Shown in pieces: positions 9,201-18,085 of a stretch of DNA of 64,000 bases. The notes beneath the pieces are model-generated. The model saw only the letters and a list, made by a program, of their open reading frames with translations, was not told where the DNA came from and made no database searches. This DNA is from Akkermansiaceae bacterium UBA5689 (GTDB lineage Bacteria; Verrucomicrobiota; Verrucomicrobiia; Verrucomicrobiales; Akkermansiaceae): NCBI GenBank assembly GCA_002420305.1, contig DIHT01000148.1:5000-68999 (forward strand), read 5' to 3'. The first letter of the stretch is position 1; each line of letters starts with the position of its first letter. A program made the translations under genes and the position numbers.

Positions 9201-9915
9201 CAATGCAACAGAGGCAATCGTGAGGAGTGCGGTTCTCTATGTGCTTCGGGCGTGGGTTGGGGACCATCTTCCTTTGAACGAAGGCCTTCTAGACGATGTC
9301 CATATAAAGACGCCCGAGGGCATTCTAAGTCCCGTCTTTCCTCAGGACCCGGCTGTCTGCCCTGCGGTCGTCGGGGGAAATGTGGAGACCAGCCAGCGAA
9401 TCGTTGACGTCCTTCTCGATGCGCTTGATCTGCAGGCCAACAGTCAGGGCACAATGAATAACGTCCTCTTTGGAAATGCGGCCTTCGCGTATTACGAAAC
9501 CATTGGAGGTGGGTCTGGAGCAGGGCCTGGGTGGTCTGGGTTGAGCGGTACACACGTGCATATGAGTAATACCGCGATCACGGATCCGGAGATCCTGGAA
9601 CGCCGGTTTCCTGTTCGCTTACTTAGTTTTTCTCTGAGAGAGGGCTCTGGAGGACGCGGTCGATGGAACGGGGGATGCGGACTCGAGCGTGAGTTTGAGT
9701 TTCTTGAGGGCATGACCGTCTCAATGCTGACTCAGAGACGCAAGAAAGGCCCCCGGGGGAAAAAGGGAGGAGCTGCGGGATTGCCCGGGCGCCAAGATAT
9801 ACTCCGGCGAGACGGATCGTGTGAGGAATTGCCTGAGATATGCAGTTTTACGGTTGAGACCGGCGAGCGGGTGCGGATTCTGACTCCCGGGGGAGGAGGC
9901 TGGGGGGAGCCCTAG
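6238..9915 (+). CDS. oplaH: 5-oxoprolinase (ATP-hydrolysing), fused HyuA-HyuB type
   Basis: Single-chain 5-oxoprolinase of the hydantoinase/oxoprolinase family, expected to open 5-oxoproline to glutamate with ATP. The N-terminal HyuA-like half begins with [17 protein letters not shown] and has the ATPase-fold motif [10 protein letters not shown] near residue 348. The HyuB-like half starts near residue 718 and includes [20 protein letters not shown] and the [16 protein letters not shown] region. At 1225 aa it is full length for the fused form found in eukaryotes and some bacteria. The start is GTG 6238. The gene has no near neighbour in tight linkage. Related acetone carboxylases and hydantoinases are usually split, which supports 5-oxoprolinase. 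Confidence 0.85.
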   Translation: MRSAHKSEKSWKVRVDTGGTFTDGWALSPDGDERRCKVLSSSVIRAQVEEVVAGGCYQLAGDHEFAGNFLRGFQVEGGGVVADWNPKGGLLSIHGGGDFAKGDALEMFTGEEPPILALRILTSTPLELPFPDVDFRVSTTRATNALLERKGSKGVLITTAGFEDLLRIGDQRRPHLFDLRQELEAPVFDSCVGLSGRIDASGRVIEPLCKTEGEALVERLKSDAVDVVAVALLNSYANPVHEQEVGGWLREAGISFVSLSTDLTGAVRLLPRAETATANAYLAPVMDSFVANVRSGMEGGSLELLTSGGGLKDAKDYRPIDSLLSGPAGGVRGAMEVARSAGCNKVIAFDMGGTSSDVSRINGGPVLRYEQKIGPARVAAPSIRIETVAAGGGSICQWSAGALAVGPESAGADPGPACYGNGGPLTVTDVNLLLGLMDSTGAGIPLDIDAARAKLHEFQRKMEEDGVPPRPKRQLLEGLREIAIERMADAIRKVSIREGCDPSSYSLVAFGGAGPQHACGVAAKLGIREILIPGDAGLLSARGLHHCAREKIVEQQVLARVDVLGEGWVERVEDLVQEALDSLGEGGSLDRVLCEMRLWGQDSTLDLEMDAVPEHGELERCFREKYRELYGYDPPVGKEIELVALRVVAGVAEKGLPAEEFGPPRTVETIEVIQDTFRTCVIEPGWRWAKGSRGGMRLVRQDQIDPSREQPSDGWSLEIESELFRCRFEGLVEEMGELLRRTAMSPNIKERLDFSCALLDAEGRLVVNAPHIPVHLGAIGLCVRKVSEGRKWRDGDTVMVNHPAFGGSHLPDVTLISPVFVRERLIGFVANRAHHAEIGGRAPGSMPAEAHCLEEEGVVISPILICESGRSRFQEIESLFRSSCYPSRMLDDNLADLAAQSACNHYGVTALQALARASSCEVVLRNMTELCHHAAEVMRSKLLPLKGRRWQGEDVLDDGTRIQVLLRCSEEGLQVDFSGSGPVHEGNLNATEAIVRSAVLYVLRAWVGDHLPLNEGLLDDVHIKTPEGILSPVFPQDPAVCPAVVGGNVETSQRIVDVLLDALDLQANSQGTMNNVLFGNAAFAYYETIGGGSGAGPGWSGLSGTHVHMSNTAITDPEILERRFPVRLLSFSLREGSGGRGRWNGGCGLEREFEFLEGMTVSMLTQRRKKGPRGKKGGAAGLPGRQDILRRDGSCEELPEICSFTVETGERVRILTPGGGGWGEP

Positions 9916-9983
9916 TGCTTGCTGGGCCGGAGAGCTATCGGGATTTGGCTCGCGCTTATCGTCGGGGAACGTAAATTCCATTC

Positions 9984-10856
9984 ATGGAAATATCGGTGAA
10001 TCGTGCGCTTTCCTTCTTTCTTCTTCTGGTTCTTCCTGCATCGCTTATGGCTGATGAAAAGCTGACTCTCACGATGCGGTCGAGGGCCAAGGATGCTCCG
10101 GCCAAGGAAATTTCAGGAAAGGTCGAGTGGAAGGCATCTGCGACTGCGTTGATCATTTGTGATATGTGGGATGATCACTGGTGTAAGTCAGCAGCTCGCC
10201 GTGTGGAAGAGATGACCGGGCCACTGAATGAGGTGGTGAAGAAGCTTCGTGACCAAGGGGTCTTCATTATTCATGCCCCTAGTAGCGTCGTGGATTTTTA
10301 CAAGAATACTCCACAACGACAATACGCCCAGAATGCACCCTTTGCAAAACCCCCAATAAAGTTGAGTACGAAGGATCGCTGGGGAACCAAGTGGTGTTGG
10401 CCTGATCCTGAGTTCGAGGGAGTCCTCCCGATTGACGATTCGGATATGGGTTGCAGTTGCAAGGAACCCAAGTGTGAGATTCGGGAAGCATGGACGAGAC
10501 AGAACAAGGGGATTGAGATTCTTGGAGAAGACGCGATCACCGACAACGGACAGGAAGCCTTCAATCTTCTTTCCGCAAAGAAGATCGAGAATGTAATTCT
10601 CTGTGGGGTGCACTTGAACATGTGCGTCCTTGGGAGACCATTTGGAATCCGACAGATGGTGAAGCTTGGTAAGAATGTTGCTCTTATGAGAGATATGACT
10701 GATACCATGTATAATCCGCAGCGGCCACCCGGGGTTGACCATTTCACTGGAACGGATCTTGTCGTGGCTCATGTCGAGCGTTACTGGTGCCCAACTTTCA
10801 CCAGTGCAGATCTTACCGGGAAGACGCCCTTTCGCTTTGCCGCAGATAAGCGCTGA
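9984..10856 (+). CDS. Exported cysteine hydrolase of the isochorismatase/nicotinamidase fold
   Basis: A 290-aa protein with a signal peptide (basic start, then FFLLLVLPASLMA, cleavage near residue 23). The mature part has the isochorismatase-like pattern: IICDMWDDHWC carrying the first catalytic aspartate, a lysine-containing middle, and VILCGVHLNMCVLG with the candidate nucleophile C214. Such enzymes hydrolyse amides or vinyl ethers; the substrate cannot be read from sequence. Export of this fold is less common than cytoplasmic forms. It follows the 5-oxoprolinase gene by 68 bp on the same strand and might share its transcript, but no functional tie is evident. Confidence 0.75.
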   Translation: MEISVNRALSFFLLLVLPASLMADEKLTLTMRSRAKDAPAKEISGKVEWKASATALIICDMWDDHWCKSAARRVEEMTGPLNEVVKKLRDQGVFIIHAPSSVVDFYKNTPQRQYAQNAPFAKPPIKLSTKDRWGTKWCWPDPEFEGVLPIDDSDMGCSCKEPKCEIREAWTRQNKGIEILGEDAITDNGQEAFNLLSAKKIENVILCGVHLNMCVLGRPFGIRQMVKLGKNVALMRDMTDTMYNPQRPPGVDHFTGTDLVVAHVERYWCPTFTSADLTGKTPFRFAADKR

Positions 10857-11095
10857 TTATCTCGTTGGCCGATAGCGGAATCCGATTGAGAGTCGTCGGC
10901 GAAAAGTGCCCAACAACGGGGCTACAGAATTGCATCATATTTCGCCCATCTAAAGTGATATCGGTGGGTCAGTAGGGCTAAAAGGGGCAGATTTTGAGGA
11001 ATTAGCGGGCTAATATGCGTCTAGAGTCTCGACTTTTCGTGCGAGTTGAGGCAGATACGGCGGCTCCTTAGCTTCAGACAACCCAATTTTCAAGC

Positions 11096-13186
11096 ATGTC
11101 AGACCTTTCAAGATATCGCAACATTGGCATTTTTGCCCACGTGGATGCAGGGAAAACGACCACCACCGAGCGTATTCTCAAACTGACCGGGAAGATCCAT
11201 AAGATCGGCGAGGTCCATGACGGTGCCGCTACTACGGATTTCATGGAGCAGGAACAGGAGCGGGGAATTACCATTCAGTCAGCGGCTACAACCTGTTTCT
11301 GGAATGATCACCAACTCAATATTATCGATACCCCGGGACACGTAGACTTCACCATCGAAGTGTATCGATCTCTGAAGGTTCTTGATGGAGGCGTTGGGGT
11401 ATTCTGCGGCTCAGGTGGGGTTGAGCCTCAGTCCGAGACGAACTGGCGTTACGCTAACGATTCTGCAGTCGCTCGTCTGATTCTAGTCAACAAGCTGGAT
11501 CGGATCGGTGCTGATTTCTATCGGGTCGTAGACCAAATCAAGACAGTTCTGGCGGCCAAGCCCCTAGTGATGACCTTGCCCATTGGAATCGAGGACGATT
11601 TCACAGGTGTGATTGATATTCTGACAAGGAAGGCATGGATCTGGGATGATTCCGGAGACCCCACCAAATATACCATTGAGGATCCGCCTGCGGACATGGT
11701 GGACAAGGTCGAGGAGTATCGGAACGAACTAATCGAAACGGTTGTCGAACAGGATGACGATGTTATGGAGAAATACCTCGACGGAGAAGAGCCGGACGTC
11801 GAGACGCTCAAATCGTTAATCCGGAAGGGTACTATCGGCCTTGCGTTCTTCCCGACCTTCTGTGGATCGGCCTTTAAAAACAAGGGGATGCAGCTCATTC
11901 TGGACGCAATTGTGGACTACCTGCCTAATCCGACCGAGGTGCCTGCCCAGCCCGAAGTCGATATTGATGGAAATGAGACCGGCGAGTTTGCAATTGTTGA
12001 CCCGGACCGTCCGCTACGAGCCCTAGCGTTCAAGATCATGGATGATCAATACGGAGCCCTGACATTCACAAGAGTCTATTCAGGGCGACTCCAGAAGGGG
12101 ACCATGATTCTTAATACCTTCACCGGAAAGACAGAGCGAGTGGGCCGTATTGTTGAGATGCATGCTGATGACAGGAAGGAGCTAGAGGAGGCTCAGGCTG
12201 GAGATATTGTTGCTCTTCTCGGTCTCAAAAATGTTCAGACAGGTCATACGCTCTGTGATGAAAAGAATCCTGCTACGCTTGAGCCAATGGTGTTCCCAGA
12301 TCCGGTCATATCGATGGCAGTAGCTCCCTCCGAGGTGGGGCAAGCCGATAAGCTGGGTGTAGCCCTTGCGAAGATGATGAAGGAGGATCCGTCTTTCCGG
12401 GTGGAAACAGATCAAGATAGTGGAGAGACCGTTCTTAAGGGAATGGGAGAACTCCACCTCGACATTAAGGTAGATATTTTGAAGCGGACCTATGGTGTGG
12501 AAACGGAAGTGGGTGCGCCGCAGGTTGCCTACCGGGAGACCATCACAAAGGCAATCGATGATTCCTACACACACAAGAAGCAGAGTGGGGGCTCCGGTCA
12601 GTATGCGAAGATAGATTTCTCAATAGAGCCCCTCGAGCCGGGTTCAGGCTTCGAATTTGAATCCAAGGTGGTGGGTGGTAATGTTCCCAAGGAATTTATC
12701 CCCGCTGTGGAAAAGGGTTTCAAGAGATCTCTCGAAAAGGGTGTTCTTGCTGGGTTCCCGTGTCTTGATTTCAAGGTGACACTTACTGATGGAGGACATC
12801 ACTCAGTGGACTCCTCGGCTGTAGCTTTTGAGCTTGCGGCACGAGCGGCCTACCGGCATTCGATTCCGAAGGCATCTCCTAAGCTGCTGGAGCCAATCAT
12901 GAAGCTGGATGTCTTTACTCCAGAAGACAATGTGGGAGACGTGATCGGTGATTTGAATCGGCGACGTGGAATGATTCATGCTCAAGATCGGGCTCCCACG
13001 GGGATTCGAATCAAGGCAGATGCTCCGCTGGGAGAAATGTTTGGCTACATCGGAGACCTGCGGACCATGACCTCGGGTCGGGGCCAGTTCTCCATGGAGT
13101 TTTCTCACTACACCGCTGCTCCTAACAGCATTTCTGCTGAGGTCATTAAGAAGGTTGAAGAGGAAAAAGCAGCCAAAGCCAAGTAA
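11096..13186 (+). CDS. fusA: Elongation factor G, EF-G2 (second-type) subfamily
   Basis: Five-domain translational GTPase of 696 aa. G-motifs are clear: [15 protein letters not shown] near residue 14, DTPGHVDF and [10 protein letters not shown]. The wording [41 protein letters not shown] and NKLD rather than NKMD matches the EF-G2 paralogues known from Shewanella, Vibrio and Pseudomonas more than canonical str-operon EF-G. It is not next to rpsL, rpsG or tuf, which fits a second copy. It may act in translocation, in ribosome recycling, or in both. A 239-bp leader precedes it with no recognisable control element. ATG 11096 has no clear Shine-Dalgarno. Confidence 0.9.
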   Translation: MSDLSRYRNIGIFAHVDAGKTTTTERILKLTGKIHKIGEVHDGAATTDFMEQEQERGITIQSAATTCFWNDHQLNIIDTPGHVDFTIEVYRSLKVLDGGVGVFCGSGGVEPQSETNWRYANDSAVARLILVNKLDRIGADFYRVVDQIKTVLAAKPLVMTLPIGIEDDFTGVIDILTRKAWIWDDSGDPTKYTIEDPPADMVDKVEEYRNELIETVVEQDDDVMEKYLDGEEPDVETLKSLIRKGTIGLAFFPTFCGSAFKNKGMQLILDAIVDYLPNPTEVPAQPEVDIDGNETGEFAIVDPDRPLRALAFKIMDDQYGALTFTRVYSGRLQKGTMILNTFTGKTERVGRIVEMHADDRKELEEAQAGDIVALLGLKNVQTGHTLCDEKNPATLEPMVFPDPVISMAVAPSEVGQADKLGVALAKMMKEDPSFRVETDQDSGETVLKGMGELHLDIKVDILKRTYGVETEVGAPQVAYRETITKAIDDSYTHKKQSGGSGQYAKIDFSIEPLEPGSGFEFESKVVGGNVPKEFIPAVEKGFKRSLEKGVLAGFPCLDFKVTLTDGGHHSVDSSAVAFELAARAAYRHSIPKASPKLLEPIMKLDVFTPEDNVGDVIGDLNRRRGMIHAQDRAPTGIRIKADAPLGEMFGYIGDLRTMTSGRGQFSMEFSHYTAAPNSISAEVIKKVEEEKAAKAK

Positions 13187-13200
13187 AGGGATCTGATCTG

Positions 13201-13227
13201 CTGACAGAATCGACCCTCTGCTGTCAG
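13201..13227. terminator. Possible bidirectional hairpin between fusA and lipB
   Basis: CTGACAG and CTGTCAG form a perfect 7-bp stem around a 13-base loop in the short gap between the convergent fusA and lipB genes. Its right arm covers the lipB stop codon. There is no T-tract on either side. Confidence 0.25.
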
Positions 13228-13865
13228 GCTGGAGAGCTACGAGCCATGGCATGGAGCTGAAGGCTCAGGTGGTGGAGGGTTCTTTCGCCCACTTCTTTGG
13301 GGGAAGGTGCTTCACCTGTTTCATTGTGCAGGCAGGTGGTAGTCACTCCTTCAAGTCCGCAAGGAGTGATTTGAAGAAATGGAGGGAGAGACTCTGCCGT
13401 GACGTTCAGGGCGAACCCATGCATCGATACCCACTTACGCACGCCCACACCAAGACTGGCAATCTTACGGTTCTGCACCCAAACCCCAGTTAGTCCTTCG
13501 CGAGCTCCAGCAATCACATCGTAATCCGCGAGAGTCGCGATGATTGAGTCCTCGAGGAGTCTGAGGTAGGCATGCAGATCCTGTCCATAATTCCGCAAGT
13601 TGAGAATCGGATATCCTACTAGTTGACCTGGCCCGTGATAGGTCGCCTGTCCTCCTCGATTGATTTCGTATACAGGGTGAGGGAGGTGGGATGAATTTCC
13701 GAGGCTACTCTGATTCCGAGTGCGGCCTATGGTATATACGGGGGAATGTTCCAGTAGAAATATAGTCTCCGGGGCTTCGCCGGAATGAACCTTGCCCACA
13801 TGATCCTCTTGGAGATTAAGAGCCTCCTGATATGGGATATCAGTACCTAACCAGCAGGGAATCAT
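13224..13865 (-). CDS. lipB: Lipoyl(octanoyl) transferase
   Basis: Transfers octanoyl from acyl carrier protein to lipoyl-dependent enzymes, the first step of lipoic acid synthesis. The signature RGGQATYHGPGQLVGYP is complete. The catalytic lysine is in RKIASLGV and the catalytic cysteine in ITPCGLEGV. At 213 aa it is normal in length. It lies 37 bp downstream of ruvC on the same strand, so the two may be co-transcribed. No lipA is visible in the window. Confidence 0.93.
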   Translation of the reverse strand: MIPCWLGTDIPYQEALNLQEDHVGKVHSGEAPETIFLLEHSPVYTIGRTRNQSSLGNSSHLPHPVYEINRGGQATYHGPGQLVGYPILNLRNYGQDLHAYLRLLEDSIIATLADYDVIAGAREGLTGVWVQNRKIASLGVGVRKWVSMHGFALNVTAESLPPFLQITPCGLEGVTTTCLHNETGEAPSPKEVGERTLHHLSLQLHAMARSSPA

Positions 13866-13902
13866 TTGTCGTTATCTTAGGGTGATCCGTTCCTAAAAGG
13901 AT

Positions 13903-14406
13903 TCAGATTTGAGTGCGTGGAAGAGCAGCCTTTTTCAAAGGGTCCGAGGCAAAAAGATGAGCTAGAGCGATAGCGAGGGCATCGGCTGCATCATGAGCGG
14001 GGGTTTCACTGAGTCCGAGCAAGGCTCGGACCATAAATGCGACTTGGTGCTTATCTGCGGAGCCCTTACCAACAACTGCCTGTTTGATCTTGCGAGGCGC
14101 GTACTCGTAAACATTCAATCCATGATCCGCAGCTGCGATAAGGGCGGCGGCCCGGGCCGCGCCCATGGAAATTGCAGTGCGGTGGGATTGCACATAGATG
14201 ATCCCCTCGACCGCAACCTCGTCAGGCTCCCACTTCTCAATAAGGTGACTTAAGCCGGTTCTGATCGCAGAGAGGGCTTCAGACTGAGAAACCGTGCGTG
14301 GCACAGAAATAACATCAAAAGCAAGAGCGACATGGGATTTGTGGTCTCCCTCAACAATGGCAAAGCCGGTGTTTCTGATGGCTGGATCAATGGCCAGTAT
14401 ACGCAT
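13903..14406 (-). CDS. ruvC: Holliday junction resolvase RuvC
   Basis: Endonuclease that cuts Holliday junctions during recombination repair. The RNase H-like fold is seen in MRILAIDPAIRNTGFA (catalytic Asp7), VAVEGIIYVQSHRTAISMG (catalytic Glu) and the C-terminal HDAADALAIALAH with two acidic residues. Its 167-aa length is typical. ruvA and ruvB are not adjacent. It lies between the DEAD-box helicase gene and lipB on the minus strand. Confidence 0.93.
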   Translation of the reverse strand: MRILAIDPAIRNTGFAIVEGDHKSHVALAFDVISVPRTVSQSEALSAIRTGLSHLIEKWEPDEVAVEGIIYVQSHRTAISMGAARAAALIAAADHGLNVYEYAPRKIKQAVVGKGSADKHQVAFMVRALLGLSETPAHDAADALAIALAHLFASDPLKKAALPRTQI

Positions 14407-14470
14407 GGCTACTACTCCCTGACAACAGGAGGGGAATTACAGAACCTTGTAGGAATGCAGGCTTTTTCGG

Positions 14471-15667
14471 TTACTTGCGGCGTCGTCCCGAGGGGCGGCG
14501 GGGACGGCGGATGGGCTTGGCGGGCTTGTCATCCAGGATTGCGGTGTAGGCGTATTCAAAATCCTCCAGCTTCTTTCGTTCGATTTTCTTGTCGATGAAG
14601 CGCTCTACGGAAGTTGCAAAATCCAGTTCATCCGCAGTGAGGAGAGTGAAGGCGTCTCCTTCCTGTTCTGCGCGACCAGTTCGCCCGATCCGATGGACAT
14701 AATCCTCCGCATTTTCTGGCACACGGTAATTGATCACATGAGTGACATTTGAAATGTCAATTCCGCGAGCCGCTACGTCAGTAGCAACCAGGACCTCATA
14801 GAGGCCGTCCTTGAAGCCCTTTAGCGCCTTCATGCGATCAGTCTGCTTAATGTCCGAATGCATTGCAGCCACCTTGTCGAGGCCCTTTTGCCTGAGGAGA
14901 GAGGCTACGGAGTCGGCTTCTTTTCGAGTGCGGGTGAAGATCATCACACTGTGAAAGTCAGTCTTATTCAGTAAGGCCAGAAGGAGCTCGTCCCGCTGGC
15001 TCATCGCCACCGGGTAGAAAGCGTGAGTGACGGTAGAGGGGACTGCTCGCCGGGCAATTTCGACCTCAACAGGGTCTTTGAGGCACCATTCCGCAAAGGT
15101 CTGAATTGCTGGAGGCATCGTTGCTGAGAAGAAAAGTGTCTGGCGCTCCTCCCAAGGGCAGAAATTGACTATTTTGCGAACATCAGGCAGGAAGCCCATG
15201 TCCAGCATGCGGTCTACTTCATCGAGGATGAGGGTTTTAATTTCACCGAACCGCATGCTCGCGCGGTAGAATAAGTCGATGAGCCGTCCCGGGGTAGCGA
15301 CGACGATGTCAGCGCCGCGCTCTAGCTGCTCGACTTGTTTGCCGTATCCAACGCCGCCGTGCAGGAGGGCGACTCGGCACCCGGTATGCTTCCCGTAGTG
15401 CTCGAAGGATTCCGCAACTTGGTAGGCTAATTCCCGGGTTGGCTCCAGGACTAGGCACTGGGGTTTTCCCATAGCCGTCAGCTTACTAAGTACCGGAAGG
15501 GCAAAAGCTGCCGTTTTTCCGGTGCCTGTCTGCGATGCCCCGACGACGTCACGGCCGGCGAGAACAAGTGGAATCCCCTTCTCCTGGATGGGAGTTGGAT
15601 TGGTGTAACCAGACTCCTCAATGGCTTTCAAGACCTCTCTCGAAAGCCCCAGCTCGTCAAATGACAT
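14471..15667 (-). CDS. DEAD-box RNA helicase, RhlE-like, with a DEVD motif II
   Basis: ATP-dependent RNA helicase of 398 aa. Motifs in order: Q motif (NPTPIQEKGIP), Walker A (ASQTGTGKTA), PTRELA, motif II as DEVD rather than DEAD, SAT, ARGID and HRIGRTGR. The two RecA domains end near residue 370, followed by a short basic tail rich in Arg and Lys (RRPRRPSGRRRK) that could bind RNA. Such helicases act in ribosome assembly or mRNA decay. The valine in motif II still meets the DExD pattern, so activity is expected. The exact orthologue (RhlE, CsdA, SrmB) is not certain. Confidence 0.9.
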   Translation of the reverse strand: MSFDELGLSREVLKAIEESGYTNPTPIQEKGIPLVLAGRDVVGASQTGTGKTAAFALPVLSKLTAMGKPQCLVLEPTRELAYQVAESFEHYGKHTGCRVALLHGGVGYGKQVEQLERGADIVVATPGRLIDLFYRASMRFGEIKTLILDEVDRMLDMGFLPDVRKIVNFCPWEERQTLFFSATMPPAIQTFAEWCLKDPVEVEIARRAVPSTVTHAFYPVAMSQRDELLLALLNKTDFHSVMIFTRTRKEADSVASLLRQKGLDKVAAMHSDIKQTDRMKALKGFKDGLYEVLVATDVAARGIDISNVTHVINYRVPENAEDYVHRIGRTGRAEQEGDAFTLLTADELDFATSVERFIDKKIERKKLEDFEYAYTAILDDKPAKPIRRPRRPSGRRRK

Positions 15668-15790
15668 CTCGCTAGGTAGAGCGACTCCACGGTGGGGTCA
15701 AGGGCAATGGATCGCCTTGTTTCCAGAGAATTACCCGATTCTGACGGAACCTCTGGCCATTCAAACGCGTCCGCGGTAGACTCTAGGTCG

Positions 15791-16480
15791 ATGTCGGACC
15801 TTTTGCAGTATGGCGGACCGGTGCTCTGGCTCCAAGCCGCCTTGGCCTTTATGGCCATTGTGTACATCTTTGAAAGGCTGCTCTATTTTCACAGCGTCAG
15901 GGTAAACGTCGCTGATTTTCTCGTCGGTATATCCAATCACCTCCGGCAGAAGGGGTTCGCGGAAGCAATTCATCAGGCGAACCGCTTGCGAGGCCCAGTG
16001 GGGCGAATTGCTCATAGTGTGCTCATCCGCCATCACATGGAGCGAAAAGACCTGGTTATGATTGCAGATGAAGCTGTGTGCATGGAGGTGCCGCGCATAG
16101 AGAAAAATCTGCGGGCCTTGCTGGGTGTCGCCCTTATTGCTCCGCTTGCGGGTCTTCTGGGAACATCCTTGGGGTTAATTGATGCGTTTACTGAAATCAA
16201 TGAGGCTGAAGGTGAAGTAGCCTATGCCAGTCTCGCAGGTGGCATCTTTCAGAGTCTCGTGACAACGGCGGCAGGCCTGTGCATCGCGACAGCCTCCTAT
16301 GTCTTTTACTTGACGATGCTTGGGAAGGCAAAGCGGCTATTATACCGCCTGCAGAGAACTGGAATTGAAGTTGTTAACCTGATTGTCGATGCTCGCTCCG
16401 GAATTGATATTGTACCGTTCCGGGAAGAGGTTGAGGCACAGAGAAGCACAACAAAGAAGTCGAGAAGTATTGAGTCGTGA
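15791..16480 (+). CDS. MotA/TolQ/ExbB proton channel family protein (second copy)
   Basis: A second ExbB-type channel subunit of 229 aa. Membrane segments are visible near the N-terminus (VLWLQAALAFMAIVYIF) and in the two C-terminal helices (LLGVALIAPLAGLLGTSLGL and GGIFQSLVTTAAGLCIATASYVF). The ATG at 15791 gives a family-like N-terminus; the open frame upstream reaches 15692 but adds nonmembrane residues not expected here. It is clearly diverged from the copy at 3314. The stop overlaps the GTG start of the next gene. Confidence 0.85.
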   Translation: MSDLLQYGGPVLWLQAALAFMAIVYIFERLLYFHSVRVNVADFLVGISNHLRQKGFAEAIHQANRLRGPVGRIAHSVLIRHHMERKDLVMIADEAVCMEVPRIEKNLRALLGVALIAPLAGLLGTSLGLIDAFTEINEAEGEVAYASLAGGIFQSLVTTAAGLCIATASYVFYLTMLGKAKRLLYRLQRTGIEVVNLIVDARSGIDIVPFREEVEAQRSTTKKSRSIES

Positions 16481-16953
16481 GAGCCCAGCTGACTCTTCCA
16501 GAGAGGCCTTCGGCACTTTATTTGTTGGCAGTGCTGGACATCATTGCGGTGCTTTTGATTTTTTTTGCGCTGGTTCCAGCGGTAGCTGATCAAGCTGGGG
16601 TGCCCTTGAACAAGATGAAGTTCAGTTCGCGAATGGACACCATTGCCCCCGAGAAAAGAGTCAGTCTTTTTGGTCGAGCAGGTTCACCTCCGAGGTTTCA
16701 TCTAGGAAGAAAGAAAATCGATTTTGAGGATCTTGCCGATGAACTGATGCGGCTTAAGGAGACCAGAGGGATTGAGGTCTTGGTTGCCGTACTCGATCAA
16801 AATATGAAGTTCGGCCTTCTTAGTGAGCTCGAAATTCTCGCAGATGAGGTGGGTGTTGAGGTGATCCTTGGTGGGCGTTTTGAAATGGAGAATGCGGGAC
16901 TTGGTGGATTAAGAGAGACCTCCTCAGAGGAGGAAATTCTTTCGAACGAATGA
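16477..16953 (+). CDS. ExbD-like protein (second copy)
   Basis: A 158-aa protein with one N-terminal membrane helix (about residues 14-36) that carries aspartate 21 in AVLDIIAVLLIFFAL, the hallmark of ExbD/TolR. The periplasmic part is diverged. It begins with GTG inside the stop of the ExbB-like gene and ends by overlapping the next ATG (ATGA), so the three are translationally coupled. It differs from the first ExbD in lacking the usual VPLID wording. Confidence 0.75.
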   Translation: MRAQLTLPERPSALYLLAVLDIIAVLLIFFALVPAVADQAGVPLNKMKFSSRMDTIAPEKRVSLFGRAGSPPRFHLGRKKIDFEDLADELMRLKETRGIEVLVAVLDQNMKFGLLSELEILADEVGVEVILGGRFEMENAGLGGLRETSSEEEILSNE

Positions 16954-17771
16954 GGTGGTGGACGAAGAATCGCCTTATCCTTGAGGATAGGAAAGCAGGC
17001 TTGCTGTTCAGCTGGCGTCAGGAGGAGAGGCATTTTGGAAGAACCCTGCTGGCACTGTTTCTTGGGTTGGTCTTGTTCGGAGCCGTTACGCTGCTGATAA
17101 GCGTGGAAGGCGCCGAGCGTGGTCGGGGGTTCAGAGAGGCAGGCAGTTTAACTGTTTTGACGCCCGGAAGTGAGGCCTCACGTCGATGGTTGTCCTGGGC
17201 TCATGGGAAGGCGCCAGATTTAGAGCGATGGGAACCTGAAGTGGATAACGAACTGAAGAGACGAGTTTCCTCCTATGGGGAGGTCCTCCAGCGCGAAGCG
17301 CGTTTCGAGGCGCTGCTTTATCCCTCTGAGTCGCGGATTGTGGATGTGCAGTTGCCGTCCATTATTAATCCGCTTAAGCGCAACTTTCCGGGAGAGGTAG
17401 CAACATCGGCCTCAGCTCAAGCCATGGGAAAGGTGGCGGGACGTGTGTATCTACAGGTAGAGGGAAGTCTGCGAAAGCGTTGGCACAACGCCGGCAGTGA
17501 GTGGCCATTGGAGTCTCTTCTTGTAAACAGGCTTGAGGAAGAGGCCAATATACGGATTCGTGATCTTCTTGGATTGGATCGAAGGTTTATGGTCAGCGTG
17601 GACGACGAGGGGCAAATTCAAACGTGTCAAGTATTGGACCCCAATGAGCAGGATCTGGATGGACTGCTTGGGCGTTGGATTCGTTTGCAGCGTCTGGAAC
17701 CGGCGGAGGAGAAGCTGACGTGGGGGCGGGTGAGGATTCAGGTCGAAGGGGTCAGGGTAGAAGCGCGTTAA
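16950..17771 (+). CDS. Unrecognised single-pass membrane protein coupled to the second ExbB/ExbD
   Basis: A 273-aa protein I do not recognise. It has an N-terminal cytoplasmic stretch, one membrane helix at about residues 30-50 (TLLALFLGLVLFGAVTLLIS), and a periplasmic region of about 220 residues. The end of that region (residues about 205-273) has a strand-helix-strand feel like TonB/TolA C-terminal domains. Topology and position suggest it is the energy transducer for this ExbB/ExbD pair, the role TonB or TolA plays elsewhere, but sequence support is weak. It overlaps the ExbD-like gene by 4 bp. Confidence 0.7.
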   Translation: MRWWTKNRLILEDRKAGLLFSWRQEERHFGRTLLALFLGLVLFGAVTLLISVEGAERGRGFREAGSLTVLTPGSEASRRWLSWAHGKAPDLERWEPEVDNELKRRVSSYGEVLQREARFEALLYPSESRIVDVQLPSIINPLKRNFPGEVATSASAQAMGKVAGRVYLQVEGSLRKRWHNAGSEWPLESLLVNRLEEEANIRIRDLLGLDRRFMVSVDDEGQIQTCQVLDPNEQDLDGLLGRWIRLQRLEPAEEKLTWGRVRIQVEGVRVEAR

Positions 17772-17779
17772 TCTTGAAG

Positions 17780-18022
17780 ATGTTTGCGATAGAGATTTCA
17801 CAGCTTTTTTCTCTGGTTTTAACCGCTTCCATGGTGGCCGCAGGCAGTATTTCTCTCGCAGCAAATATTCGTGAGAGACGATCTGAGAGAGAGCTCAAGC
17901 AAAACAATTTCCATTGTCGCGTATGTGGTCGGTCTTACCTCCGGACCGGAGCAGGCAAGTTGCAGAAATGTCCAGATTGTGAGAGCTCGAACCTTACGGG
18001 GCCTGACAGGCGATTGGGATGA
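17780..18022 (+). CDS. Small membrane protein with a C-terminal zinc ribbon
   Basis: An 80-aa protein starting at ATG 17780, 8 bp after the preceding stop. It has one N-terminal membrane helix (about residues 6-27), a basic stretch, and a zinc-ribbon-like pair of CxxC motifs (CRVCGR and CPDC, 18 residues between the pairs), placing the ribbon in the cytoplasm if the N-terminus is outside. The pattern of YLRTGAGKLQKCPDCES recalls rubredoxin-like or FmdB-type ribbons. The frame is open upstream into the previous gene, but that part looks like a shadow. Function unknown. Confidence 0.6.
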   Translation: MFAIEISQLFSLVLTASMVAAGSISLAANIRERRSERELKQNNFHCRVCGRSYLRTGAGKLQKCPDCESSNLTGPDRRLG

Positions 18023-18085
18023 GGCTTGCGCAACTGCGATCAGGCGTTTAGGCATGTAACGCCTCATTAGGGCAAAGATATTCTT

